Source of the DNA: UM-FILTER-38-24 sp041663205
GTDB lineage: Bacteria > Patescibacteriota > Gracilibacteria > UBA1369 > LOWO2-01-FULL-3
Reading direction: 5' to 3'
Assembly: GCA_041663205.1 (NCBI GenBank)
Contig: JBAZQZ010000016.1
Coordinates: 1-18,217 of the forward strand
Length of the DNA stretch: 18,217 nt
This document shows, piece after piece, positions 7,251-15,030 of this stretch (position 1 is the stretch's first letter; every line of letters begins with the position of its first letter). The notes beneath the pieces are model-generated. The model worked only from the letters and a program-made list of their open reading frames with translations, made no database searches and was not told the origin of the DNA. The translations under genes were made by a program, and so were the position numbers.

Positions 7251-7895
7251 TTAAGCTTGTGCTGCCTTCATCCAATCATCTGCGCCGTAAATCGGTTTTG
7301 TAAGCCATTCGGTCAAGTTGCGAGGTTGTTCCATCAACCATCCGAGCCCGCTTCGTAATTTTTCGACGCCTTTTCCTATGACAGGAAATTTTTCCAGAAT
7401 TCTTTGTGACGGACGAGCGATTCCGCGTTCGTATATTTCTTGAACGGTTCTTGGAATTGCATTAAAAATATGGGCGTAATTTTCGATTGAAGTTGTGAAA
7501 ATTCTTCCGTAGTTTGCTAAATAGGCTGGAAAGTTTTTTAGAGTTTTTATCGGGTGTAGCCAGTCTGTCGCTGTTTTTAATGTTGCGCGAATCATTGCGC
7601 CGGTGGTGTCTATCACTTCCCAAACTCTTCGTGCGGCTGTTCCCGCTGTTGCGTCTATTATGTCTCCTGCGGCATAAACGGGTTCAACCAATATATTGTG
7701 TTTTGTCGGGGCTCCGACTTTCCCAGGTCTCAAAAGTCCTGTTGTTTTTGCGGCGGCGGCATCGATTTTGTTTTTGAGCTCGGCTCCTTTTGCGTCAATT
7801 TCGTTGCGAAAAGAAGTGATTTGTTGCCCCGCTCCTGACAGTCTGTCCGCTATTGAAGGAGATGGAGATTCCGGTACTGGTGCTGTTTCCGCCAT
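7251..7895 (-). CDS. Hypothetical protein, 214 residues, no recognised family
   Basis: I do not recognise this protein. The N-terminus is Pro/Ser-rich (1-16), followed by an Ala/Lys helix (18-50) and a Gly/Pro linker (56-64). A region of amphipathic helices (70-190) is rich in Trp and aromatic residues (VWEVI, DWLHP, NFPAYLANYG, WLMEQPRN, WLTKPIYGADDW). No signal peptide or long hydrophobic span is evident; peripheral membrane binding would be speculative. Start ATG 7895 lies about 20 nt below a near-consensus promoter, so the gene is likely strongly transcribed and independent of the upstream deacetylase. The gap to tgt is 46 bp and contains the tgt promoter. The candidate operator over its -10 hints at regulation. 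Confidence 0.8.
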   Translation of the reverse strand: MAETAPVPESPSPSIADRLSGAGQQITSFRNEIDAKGAELKNKIDAAAAKTTGLLRPGKVGAPTKHNILVEPVYAAGDIIDATAGTAARRVWEVIDTTGAMIRATLKTATDWLHPIKTLKNFPAYLANYGRIFTTSIENYAHIFNAIPRTVQEIYERGIARPSQRILEKFPVIGKGVEKLRSGLGWLMEQPRNLTEWLTKPIYGADDWMKAAQA

Positions 7896-7913
7896 AGAAA
7901 TCTGTTGTTAAAT

Positions 7914-7951
7914 CAGTATTACATTATACTGCTTTCTCTATAATTCGTCAA
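7914..7951 (-). promoter_or_regulatory. Near-consensus promoter with overlapping inverted repeat
   Basis: Minus strand TTGACG (7946-7951), 17 bp spacer, perfect TATAAT (7923-7928): the best promoter in the window. The -35 lies inside the last codons of the deacetylase gene. An inverted repeat CAGTAT-6 nt-ATACTG (7914-7919, 7926-7931) covers the -10 and could be an operator. Confidence 0.75.
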
Positions 7952-9383
7952 CTGTTACGAATGCGTAATTGTGGTCTCTGTACCATTTTATCACGTCCGG
8001 AAGCGCTCCGAGGGTCGATTTGCTTATGATGTGCATCAGAACTATCGAGGAGTCGGGAGGGTTTAATGTCGCGTAGAAGTATGTTTGGTGGCGTCCTGCT
8101 GCGCTGTTTTCGTGGTGTTGATAGTCTCCGGTGCCGTTTGTCCAGTGAAACCATTTCCAGCCGTTTCCTTCTATTACGCTGTCTGAAAATTGGCTGTGTG
8201 CGCCGTACGGGTATCTGAAATACGGGAATGAATCCACTCCCGTGATGTTTCTCATTATGTTTCTTGTTTCTTCGATTTGCCAGATGATTTCTTCGCGTGA
8301 AAGTGTGCGGAAATCCGGGTGATTGTAGCTGTGGTCCGCCAATCTGTGGCCCTCTGTAACGATTCTTTTCATTTGTTCCGGTTGCGCTTGTGCGACCGCT
8401 CCGAGCATGAAAAATGTGGCTTTTACATTGTGTTTATTTAATGTGTCGATGAACGGATCGATTTCGCCGTAACCGTCGTCGAAGGTTAGCGCGACTTTTT
8501 TGTCAGTGATGTTCATTTCAAAATTTATCGGAGTGGAGGCGAATTCCATTAAATTTTTTATTCCGAAAACGAATTGTTTTTCGTACGATCCTATTTCCGA
8601 CGGCGTTGAAGTTTTGATTAAAAATGTGCCTTCTTCGCCGGGGAGAACTTGCGGTTCAGAAAGATTTGTTTCCGTTTCTGTGCCGTTTTCTTGCAAGTAT
8701 GCTTGATGGTCTCCTGATTTGTACCACGGAGTTTTGCCTGTGTTTAAGAGCTTTATTTGAATTTGTTTTTCTTTGTTCGGGAGATAATTGTCTTTCATCA
8801 GAGGGTCTGTGTATTCGTAAGAATATGAGTTTTTGTAATCTCCTTCCACGAGAATGTCGAGATCCAAAGTTTTGGTTCGGAGTAATTTTTTATTTTCAAT
8901 CAAAAGTCCGAATTTTTCTTTGTAGTATCCTGCGTTTTTTGGAGCTGTTATTTTGAATTCAAATGTTACAGTTTCATTTGTTTTTATTTCTTCGTTGTTG
9001 TCGTCCGAGATTTTGTAGAGAATGGGGGATTGCCAGTTTTCGGCTTGTGAATCATAAATGTTGCTTGTTTCTTCGTTTGGAAAAATCGATTTTAGGAAAA
9101 GCGGATTTTCGGAATTTTCTGAAATGTCCCATGAATTTTTTCCCGTGTTTTGGAGAATTATTTCGATATTTTTTTCTTCGTTCGGATCGAGTTTTATTGT
9201 GTTTTGAACCGGCGAAATTATTTCGTATGCATAATTTTGAAGTGTTTCGCTTCTTGGATTTTCTTCTTCGTTTATGGCTATCAGAACCTGTGTTTTCAGG
9301 TTTTGAGAAAGGTTTGTTTGGAAATGGAATAAAGTTCCCATCAGTCCTACCGTAAGTACGGCAAGAAATATTTTTGTTCTCAT
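7938..9383 (-). CDS. Secreted polysaccharide deacetylase (NodB domain) with two Ig-like modules
   Basis: Predicted extracytoplasmic carbohydrate esterase family 4 enzyme removing N-acetyl groups from a glycan; the substrate is not evident. Numbering from ATG 9383 (481 residues): a signal or anchor segment at 3-21, then two modules at about 60-180 and 195-292. Each has the NTGK-x-x-W signature (79-85, 214-220) and the hydrophobic pattern of NBR1/FW-type Ig domains. The NodB domain spans 294-481: TFDDGYG (Asp302, Asp303), metal-binding His351 and His355 (HSYNH), RYPYG (390-394), Asp420 (GDYQ) and His451 (LMH). All catalytic motifs look intact. An upstream in-frame GTG at 9425 overlaps the -10 box, so ATG 9383 is preferred. 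It has its own promoter after aroC. Confidence 0.9.
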   Translation of the reverse strand: MRTKIFLAVLTVGLMGTLFHFQTNLSQNLKTQVLIAINEEENPRSETLQNYAYEIISPVQNTIKLDPNEEKNIEIILQNTGKNSWDISENSENPLFLKSIFPNEETSNIYDSQAENWQSPILYKISDDNNEEIKTNETVTFEFKITAPKNAGYYKEKFGLLIENKKLLRTKTLDLDILVEGDYKNSYSYEYTDPLMKDNYLPNKEKQIQIKLLNTGKTPWYKSGDHQAYLQENGTETETNLSEPQVLPGEEGTFLIKTSTPSEIGSYEKQFVFGIKNLMEFASTPINFEMNITDKKVALTFDDGYGEIDPFIDTLNKHNVKATFFMLGAVAQAQPEQMKRIVTEGHRLADHSYNHPDFRTLSREEIIWQIEETRNIMRNITGVDSFPYFRYPYGAHSQFSDSVIEGNGWKWFHWTNGTGDYQHHENSAAGRHQTYFYATLNPPDSSIVLMHIISKSTLGALPDVIKWYRDHNYAFVTVDEL

Positions 9384-9415
9384 TTTTATTTTTGTTTTTA
9401 TTTTTTGATCGGAAT

Positions 9416-9444
9416 ATTTTACCACAAAATGCTTCGAAATACAA
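9416..9444 (-). promoter_or_regulatory. Promoter of the polysaccharide deacetylase gene
   Basis: Minus strand TTGTAT (9439-9444), 17 bp spacer ending in TGG, then TAAAAT (9416-9421), i.e. the same extended -10 as tgt. The predicted leader of about 27 nt is A-rich (aaaaataaaa) without a Shine-Dalgarno match. Confidence 0.6.
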
Positions 9445-9469
9445 ACTATGTAGTTGAATTAGAAAGCAT

Positions 9470-10570
9470 TTATTCCCTTTCTTTTCTCAACAACATATCT
9501 GTAAGGACTATTGCAGACATGGCTTCTGCAACTGGAATTATGCGTGGAGCAAGGCAACAGTCGTGGCGGCCTGAGATTTGGATTTCTGTGTTTTGAAGGT
9601 TTTTTGTGATTGTTTTTTGCGATTTTGCGATCGATGGGACCGGTTTTATTGCGAGTCTTATTATTATATCTTCGCCTGTCGAAATTCCGCCGAGGATTCC
9701 GCCGGAGGAGTTTGATAAAAAGTGAATTTTTCCGTTTTTGATTTCCATTTGATCATTGTTTTGGCTTCCTTTTAATGCCGTTGACGCAAATCCTGTTCCA
9801 AATTCTATGCCTTTTACTGCGCCGATCGACATTAGGGCTTTTGCAAGCTCTGCGTCGAGTTTGTCAAAAACCGGTTCGCCGAGTCCTTTTGGAGGATTTT
9901 TTATGATGATTTCTACGATAGCTCCTATGGAATCTCCGTTTTTTCGTGTATTTTCAACGAGTTTCATCATTTTTGTGAATGCTGATTTATCGGCTGTGCG
10001 CAGCGGATTTTTTTCAATGAAATCTTTGTCGAAAGTTTTTGCTTTGATGTTTCCGACTTGGAGAGTGTATCCGAAAATTTCGGTTTTGTTTTCTTTTTTT
10101 AAAATGGCTTTCGCTATCGCTCCCGCCATAACTCTTGATACTGTTTCCCGTCCCGAGGCTCTTGCGCCTCCTGTTTCGTGTGCGATTGTGTTTTTTTCGC
10201 TATTCCCGTATTTCAAAAAATATGCGATGTCCGCGTGTCCCGGACGAAAGGTGTTTGATGTGTTTTTATAGTCCGAAGGTCGTGTATTTTCGTTTTTTAC
10301 AGTTAAAATTATAGGTTTTCCGTCTGTTTTGTCGTTTTTTATGCCGGAGGTTACCAAAACTTCATCTTTTTCGATTCTTGTTGTGGAAATTTGGGGATTA
10401 TTCGGTTTTCGGCGGTTTACTTCTCTTTGGATGTCTTTTTGGCTTATTTTTAGCCCTTTTGGGCAGCCTTCAATGCGTACGCCCATTTCCGGGCCGTGCG
10501 AAGTTCCCCATGTGGTTACAACAAAGCTTTTTCCGTATGTGTTTCCGGAAATTTCAATGGTTTTTTCCAT
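9470..10570 (-). CDS. aroC: Chorismate synthase
   Basis: FMN-dependent last step of the shikimate pathway, EPSP to chorismate, in the cytoplasm. The 366 residues match the family. Visible signatures: TTWGTSHG with invariant His25, RPGHAD with His112, GGARASGRET (134-143), GGISTGED, and the C-terminal GRHDCCLAPR followed by IPVAEAMSA. Odd points: the usual Glu of GESHG is Thr23, and GRHDPC reads GRHDCC; both catalytic histidines remain, so I expect activity. Its ATG lies 19 bp after the rpmE stop, so it is probably the last gene of the gyrA-led unit. No other shikimate gene is in the window. Confidence 0.95.
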   Translation of the reverse strand: MEKTIEISGNTYGKSFVVTTWGTSHGPEMGVRIEGCPKGLKISQKDIQREVNRRKPNNPQISTTRIEKDEVLVTSGIKNDKTDGKPIILTVKNENTRPSDYKNTSNTFRPGHADIAYFLKYGNSEKNTIAHETGGARASGRETVSRVMAGAIAKAILKKENKTEIFGYTLQVGNIKAKTFDKDFIEKNPLRTADKSAFTKMMKLVENTRKNGDSIGAIVEIIIKNPPKGLGEPVFDKLDAELAKALMSIGAVKGIEFGTGFASTALKGSQNNDQMEIKNGKIHFLSNSSGGILGGISTGEDIIIRLAIKPVPSIAKSQKTITKNLQNTEIQISGRHDCCLAPRIIPVAEAMSAIVLTDMLLRKERE

Positions 10571-10589
10571 GAGGCTTTTTGAATAAGGT

Positions 10590-10886
10590 TTAATCTTCCG
10601 AACCTTCTTCCGCTGTTTCTTGCGCTACTTCTTCAGCTTTTCCCTTTGCAACTTTTTTTACTTTTTTTGCGGCTGTTTCTTGCGCTTTTTTCATCTTTGC
10701 GACAAAGCGATCAACACGTCCGGAGGTATCTATAAGTTTTTGTTTACCTGTGAAGAATGGATGGCAATTTGAGCAGATTTCAGTGTGGAATTCGTCTTTT
10801 TCCATCGTTGAGCCTGCTATAAATTCCGCTCCGCAAGCGCATTTAAATGTTACTTTCTGATATTTTGGGTGTATTTCAGCTTTCAT
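10590..10886 (-). CDS. rpmE: 50S ribosomal protein L31, zinc-binding form
   Basis: Large-subunit ribosomal protein forming a bridge near the 5S rRNA and head of 30S. Of 98 residues, the first 65 match L31 (MKAEIHPKY, HPFFTGKQKLIDTSGRVDRF). Cys16, Cys18, Cys38 and Cys41 form the zinc site of the C+ type. Residues 66-98 are an extra tail, first Lys/Ala-rich then acidic (ending EEGSED); E. coli L31 is about 70 residues. The ATG lies inside the end of the surface-protein gene (11-bp overlap), suggesting translational coupling. Confidence 0.96.
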   Translation of the reverse strand: MKAEIHPKYQKVTFKCACGAEFIAGSTMEKDEFHTEICSNCHPFFTGKQKLIDTSGRVDRFVAKMKKAQETAAKKVKKVAKGKAEEVAQETAEEGSED

Positions 10887-12228
10887 GATGATTTAGGTTT
10901 GAATTGTTATCTTTTCGATTTTTCGTGCCAGTAATATACTTTAAAATGATTATCATTGCAAGTAAAATTGAAAGAATTGTAAGGGCCATCTGTTTGTAGA
11001 GCGTTATGCTCATTACGCTCACATAAAAATCTTTTGTTACAAATTCGCCCGAGTTGTCTTTTATTGTCAGTCTTACTTTGTATTTTCCTGTTTCGTTGAA
11101 GTTGTATGTTACCGATTTTCCTTCTTTTGTTGTGGATTTTTCAGGGGTTGGAGTGTCGTTTGTGAGTAGCGAGGTTTGTGTGTTTTTTGCGGTTGTTTTG
11201 GGCGTAGTTGTTTGAGTCTGGGTTGGTGTTTCCACTATTTCCCATATATAAGAGGTGATGTCTCCGTCTTTGTCGTAAGAAGGGGAGGCGTCAAAGGTGA
11301 TTTCTTGGCTTATATCTGCGACGGGGGTGTCCTCTGTGACTTGGGGGACAGGGGGGTTGTTTAGAGGAAACGGGTCTGAAGTGTCGGGAAGGGGATCATT
11401 GTCGTCGTTTGGGTCTGTGTTATTTCCGATTTCGTCGTGGTCCGTGTCGAGTTGTTCTTCCGGATCGAGCGGGAATGCGTCGGTTTTGTCATTCATTTCG
11501 TCACCGTCTGTGTCCGAATTTATCGGATCTGTTCCTGTTTTTAATTCTTCCGCGTCTGACAATTTGTCTCCGTCATCATCTGAGTCTATGTTGTTTCCGA
11601 GGCCGTCTTTGTCCGTGTCCAATGTTTCGTTCGGATCGAGTGGCATGCCGTCTTGGGCGTCCGGAACGCCGTCATTGTCGTCGTCCGTGTCTGCGTTGTC
11701 GCCTTTGCTGTCGCCGTCGGTGTCATATTGTTCTTTCGGATCGAGTGGAAATGCGTCGGTTTCGTTTGAAACATTGTCGTTGTCGTTGTCCGGATCTTCG
11801 GTATTCGGGATTCTGTCGTGGTCGGAGTCTTGAATTACATTTATATAGTCAACGATCCAGTTGTTGCTCGGGTCGTCGATTTCCGGTTCCCATGGAAATA
11901 TTTTTACGGCGATTTTTACTTCTCCGTAGTTTAACGGAACCCAGTCCATGAATACGTCATCTGTTTTGTGTCTGAAAATGGAGATTGCCTGGTCGCCTCC
12001 GATTTGATTTCCGTTAGCGTAAAATCGTACTACGCCGAGTAAATCCAGGTTGCTCAAATTTGAAGTGCTTGCGTAGATTCTTGCAGATTTCCCTTCCATG
12101 AACGTGTCCGTGGAGAATCTTATGTCTTTTGAATTTATCGAAATATCTCCGGTGTATGCGGCAAAAGCTGTGAGGGGGAGGGCAAACAGGAGCCCTGTTA
12201 TCGCGAAAATTTGCGCAATTAATTTCAA
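10876..12228 (-). CDS. Exported surface protein: CARDB-like domain, Ca-binding thrombospondin type 3-like repeats, PKD domain, C-terminal anchor
   Basis: No named family, but the architecture is clear over 450 residues. A signal peptide spans 1-23 or 1-24 (AFAA). A beta domain at 25-133 ends in a DDPSNNWIVDYINV pattern like CARDB. Residues 134-290 hold acidic DxDxDG-type thrombospondin-3 repeats with three DxxPLDPxE punctuations (158, 193, 250), expected to bind calcium. A PKD-like domain spans about 298-406 (FDASPSYDKDGDI, YNFNETGKYKVRLTIKDNSG) and is interrupted by a Thr-rich insert (333-368). A membrane segment at 409-433 precedes a basic tail. The start is TTG 12228, the first start after the in-frame gyrA stop and the one giving a proper signal peptide. 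It begins 12 bp after gyrA. An adhesive or stalk-like role is inference. Confidence 0.88.
   Translation of the reverse strand: MKLIAQIFAITGLLFALPLTAFAAYTGDISINSKDIRFSTDTFMEGKSARIYASTSNLSNLDLLGVVRFYANGNQIGGDQAISIFRHKTDDVFMDWVPLNYGEVKIAVKIFPWEPEIDDPSNNWIVDYINVIQDSDHDRIPNTEDPDNDNDNVSNETDAFPLDPKEQYDTDGDSKGDNADTDDDNDGVPDAQDGMPLDPNETLDTDKDGLGNNIDSDDDGDKLSDAEELKTGTDPINSDTDGDEMNDKTDAFPLDPEEQLDTDHDEIGNNTDPNDDNDPLPDTSDPFPLNNPPVPQVTEDTPVADISQEITFDASPSYDKDGDITSYIWEIVETPTQTQTTTPKTTAKNTQTSLLTNDTPTPEKSTTKEGKSVTYNFNETGKYKVRLTIKDNSGEFVTKDFYVSVMSITLYKQMALTILSILLAMIIILKYITGTKNRKDNNSNLNHHES
11359..11757 (-). repeat. Degenerate repeats encoding DxxPLDPxE + Asp-rich calcium-binding units
   Basis: The plus-strand words cggatcgag at 11461, 11632 and 11737 mark three diverged copies of the coding repeat, each giving PLDP-[KEN]-E followed by Asp-rich DTDxD motifs. 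Units are unequal, the middle one longer (about 57 against 35 residues). Confidence 0.7.
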
Positions 12229-12240
12229 ACTGGGTCTTGG

Positions 12241-14913
12241 TTATTTTTCTTCCTCTACTGCGATTTTTGTTTGTTCTTCGGTGACTCCTTCTTCTTTTAT
12301 TTCTTTTGACGGAATTATATTTTCTATCAATGAGATTGATGCAACTTTGTCGTTTTCGTGCATTCTCATCAAATAAACTCCTTGTGTCGCTCTTCCCTGA
12401 GAAGGAATGTTTTTTATGTTCAGCCTTATGATTTGACCGACTTTTGAGGCGATTATCAAATCCGCGTCAAGATCTTTGTCAAGGATTTTCGCTCCTATCA
12501 CTTTTCCTGTTTTTGCGGTTATGTTAGCTGTTTTTACACCTGTTCCTCCGCGTGTTTGAGTTCTGTAATCTTTTACCGAGGTCATTTTTCCGAGTCCGTT
12601 TTCCATCACCACCAAGAGTTTGGAGTTTTCTTTGTCTTTTATTACGTTCATCTCCACCACTTCGTCGTCTGTTTTGATTTTTATTCCGCGTACTCCGATA
12701 GAGGCTCTTCCCATCGGGCGGGCATCTTCTTCGTGGAATCTTATGGATTTTCCGTTTTTTGTCACGATGATAATCTCGTCTCCTTTTGATGTTTCTTTTA
12801 CCCATTCCAAAGAGTCGTTATCTCTTAGTTTTATGGCTATGAGACCGCTTTTTCTGACATTTGAGAAGTCAGCAACAGGGGTCTTTTTCACTGTTCCGTT
12901 TCTTGTGGCGATAAGTAAATCTTCTCCGGTGAATTTTTCTCCGCTGTTTAAAATTGCGGTGACGTATTCATTTTCTTGTAATTGTAAAAGATTCACAATT
13001 GCTTGGCCTTTTGCTGTTCTTGAGCCGATCGGAAGTTCGTAAATCGGGAGTTTGAAAACGCGTCCGCGATTTGTGAAATATAAAAGTTCTTCGTGGTTTG
13101 TTCCGTAAACTATCACTCTTATTTCATCTTCGTCTTTTGTCGTGCCGCCGATTATTCCTTTTCCTCCGCGACCTTGCGTCTTGAATGAATTCGGAGGCAT
13201 TCTCTTTATATAGTTTTCGCGGCTTAGCATCACAATCATTTCTTCATTTGGAATCGTGTCTTTTCTTGAAATGCTGTCCACTGCGTTCGGGACTACTTCG
13301 GTTCTTCTTTTGTCGGAATATTTTTCTTTTATTTCCGCGAGTTCGTTTTGCATTATTTTCAGTATTTTCTTCGTGTCTGCAAGAATACCTTCAAGTTTTG
13401 TGATAAGGGCTATTTTCTCAGCTAATTCGTCTTCGATTTTTTGTCTTTCAAGCCCCGCCAAAGTCTGAAGTCTCATTTCCAAAATGGCTTTTGATTGTTC
13501 TTCCGAAAGCTTGAATTCTTTCATCAATGCCGTTTGCGCGTCTTCTTTTGTCGGGGATTTCCTGATTGTTTCGATAACTTCGTCGATATTGTCGAGAGCG
13601 ACTTTTAATCCTTCCAAAATATGTGCGCGCGCTTTTGCAATTTTTAGGTCAAATTCCGTCCTTTTTGTTATCATCAATTTTCTGTGCGCGATGAAGTATT
13701 CCAAAACTTGTTTCAGGTCCAGAAGATGCGGTTGAATCTCATCGACAAGCGCAATCATGTTCATGTTGAACGCCGATTGAAGCTGTGTGAATTTGAATAA
13801 TTGGTTCAGGATTTTTCTTGGGAAGGAGTCTTTCTTCAGCTCTATTACGACGCGAATTCCATCTTTGTTTGATTCGTCTCTGATGTCTGAAATTCCGACG
13901 ATTTTTTTGTCTCTGACAAGTTCCGCGATTTTACTGACCAGGTTTGATTTGTTTACCTGATACGGAATTTCCGTGACTATGATCGCAAATTTTCCTCCTT
14001 TTTTCTCGACGATGTCTGTTTTTGCTCTTACCACCATGCCTCCGCGACCCGTTGTGTATGCTGTTTTTATGGCTTCAATGTCGTAGATTAGGCCTCCCGT
14101 CGGGAAGTCAGGTCCTTTTATGAATTTCATCAAATCTTCGACCGTGCAGTCCGGATTTGTTGAGAGGTGCATCAGCGCGTCTACGAGTTCGCCCAGATTG
14201 TGTGGAGGGATGGAGGTGGCCATTCCTACCGCGATACCCGTTGAGCCGTTTAAAAGTAATTGCGGGAGTTTTGCCGGAAGGACTGTCGGTTCCTGATGTC
14301 TTCCGTCGTAATTATCTCTAAATGAAACGGTTTCTTTATCAATGTCTTGAAGCATTTCATCTGTGATTTTTTCCAATTTTGCCTCCGTATAACGCATGGC
14401 GGCGGCGGAGTCTCCATCGATTGAACCGAAGTTTCCTTGTCCTCTTACGAGGGTGTATCTCATTGCGAAATCTTGAGCCATTCTCACCATGGAATCATAA
14501 ACCGCGGCATCTCCATGCGGATGATATTTTGCCAACACTTCTCCCACTACGGCCGCTGATTTTCTGAAACCGCCTGAGGATTTCAGTCCTATTTCGTTCA
14601 TTGCGAACAAAATACGTCTGTGTACAGGCTTAAGTCCGTCTCTTACATCCGGAAGCGCGCGCGAAACGATAACGCTCATTGCGTATTCCAAATATGAGGT
14701 TTCCATTTCGGTGGAGATGTTTGCCGGATTTACGTTCCCGGCGGGAAAGAGTTTTTGTTCCGTATCTTCCTCTTTCTTGTATTGAGAGGTGTCTTCTCTC
14801 TCTTCGTTTTCCTCGTTTTCTTCTTCGAGGTTTAATTCTTGTTCCTGCTCGTTTTGTTTTTTCTTCTTCTCGTTTTCGTTATTTGTTTGGTCGTTTTTCT
14901 TTCTCGGAGTCAT
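12241..14913 (-). CDS. gyrA: DNA gyrase subunit A
   Basis: Type II topoisomerase subunit that cuts and rejoins DNA for negative supercoiling with GyrB. About 890 residues from ATG 14913 (E. coli 875). The core begins near residue 65 with SYLEYAMSVIVSRALPDVRD. Catalytic Tyr175 lies in AAMRYTE. The quinolone region HPHGDAAVYD has Ala136 where E. coli has Ser83. The GyrA box QGRGGKG, which separates GyrA from ParC, is present before the beta-pinwheel domain. The first ~60 residues are an unusual Lys/Asn/Glu/Gln-rich extension. An in-frame GTG at 14943 abuts the -10 box and is therefore less likely as the start. Probably first gene of gyrA-surface protein-rpmE-aroC. Confidence 0.96.
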   Translation of the reverse strand: MTPRKKNDQTNNENEKKKKQNEQEQELNLEEENEENEEREDTSQYKKEEDTEQKLFPAGNVNPANISTEMETSYLEYAMSVIVSRALPDVRDGLKPVHRRILFAMNEIGLKSSGGFRKSAAVVGEVLAKYHPHGDAAVYDSMVRMAQDFAMRYTLVRGQGNFGSIDGDSAAAMRYTEAKLEKITDEMLQDIDKETVSFRDNYDGRHQEPTVLPAKLPQLLLNGSTGIAVGMATSIPPHNLGELVDALMHLSTNPDCTVEDLMKFIKGPDFPTGGLIYDIEAIKTAYTTGRGGMVVRAKTDIVEKKGGKFAIIVTEIPYQVNKSNLVSKIAELVRDKKIVGISDIRDESNKDGIRVVIELKKDSFPRKILNQLFKFTQLQSAFNMNMIALVDEIQPHLLDLKQVLEYFIAHRKLMITKRTEFDLKIAKARAHILEGLKVALDNIDEVIETIRKSPTKEDAQTALMKEFKLSEEQSKAILEMRLQTLAGLERQKIEDELAEKIALITKLEGILADTKKILKIMQNELAEIKEKYSDKRRTEVVPNAVDSISRKDTIPNEEMIVMLSRENYIKRMPPNSFKTQGRGGKGIIGGTTKDEDEIRVIVYGTNHEELLYFTNRGRVFKLPIYELPIGSRTAKGQAIVNLLQLQENEYVTAILNSGEKFTGEDLLIATRNGTVKKTPVADFSNVRKSGLIAIKLRDNDSLEWVKETSKGDEIIIVTKNGKSIRFHEEDARPMGRASIGVRGIKIKTDDEVVEMNVIKDKENSKLLVVMENGLGKMTSVKDYRTQTRGGTGVKTANITAKTGKVIGAKILDKDLDADLIIASKVGQIIRLNIKNIPSQGRATQGVYLMRMHENDKVASISLIENIIPSKEIKEEGVTEEQTKIAVEEEK

Positions 14914-14943
14914 TTGTTTATATTTAAATTTTTTTGCCGCCAC

Positions 14944-14971
14944 ATCGTAGCATACTTTTCCCCCTTGTAAA
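14944..14971 (-). promoter_or_regulatory. Candidate gyrA promoter, overlapping the divergent VirB4 promoter
   Basis: Minus strand TTTACA (14966-14971), 16 bp spacer, TACGAT (14944-14949). Transcription would start near 14937, supporting ATG 14913 as the gyrA start. The -35 shares bases with the -35 of the plus-strand promoter. Confidence 0.45.
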
Positions 14972-14993
14972 AGGGCTTAATTTTTGCTAAAAT
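14965..14993 (+). promoter_or_regulatory. Promoter of the VirB4-like gene
   Basis: TTGTAA (14965-14970), 17 bp spacer ending in TGC, then TAAAAT (14988-14993): an extended -10. The predicted start near 15000 gives an A-rich leader of about 30 nt with no Shine-Dalgarno match before ATG 15031. Confidence 0.6.
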
Positions 14994-15030
14994 GATATGA
15001 ATATTTCGAAATAGTAAAAACAAAAAATAA

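Noticed and set aside
7896..7937. Rho-independent terminator after the deacetylase gene
   Set aside because: The CAGTAT/ATACTG stem is AT-rich, has no U-tract and overlaps a TATAAT box, so an operator or chance palindrome is more likely.
9384..9425. GTG start at 9425 for the deacetylase
   Set aside because: The GTG sits within TGTGGTAAAAT, overlapping the -10 box; ATG 9383 begins a good signal segment.
12524..12805. Small basic frame antiparallel or out of phase within gyrA
   Set aside because: It is an out-of-frame reading of gyrA codons, very Arg/Lys-rich, without promoter or start context.
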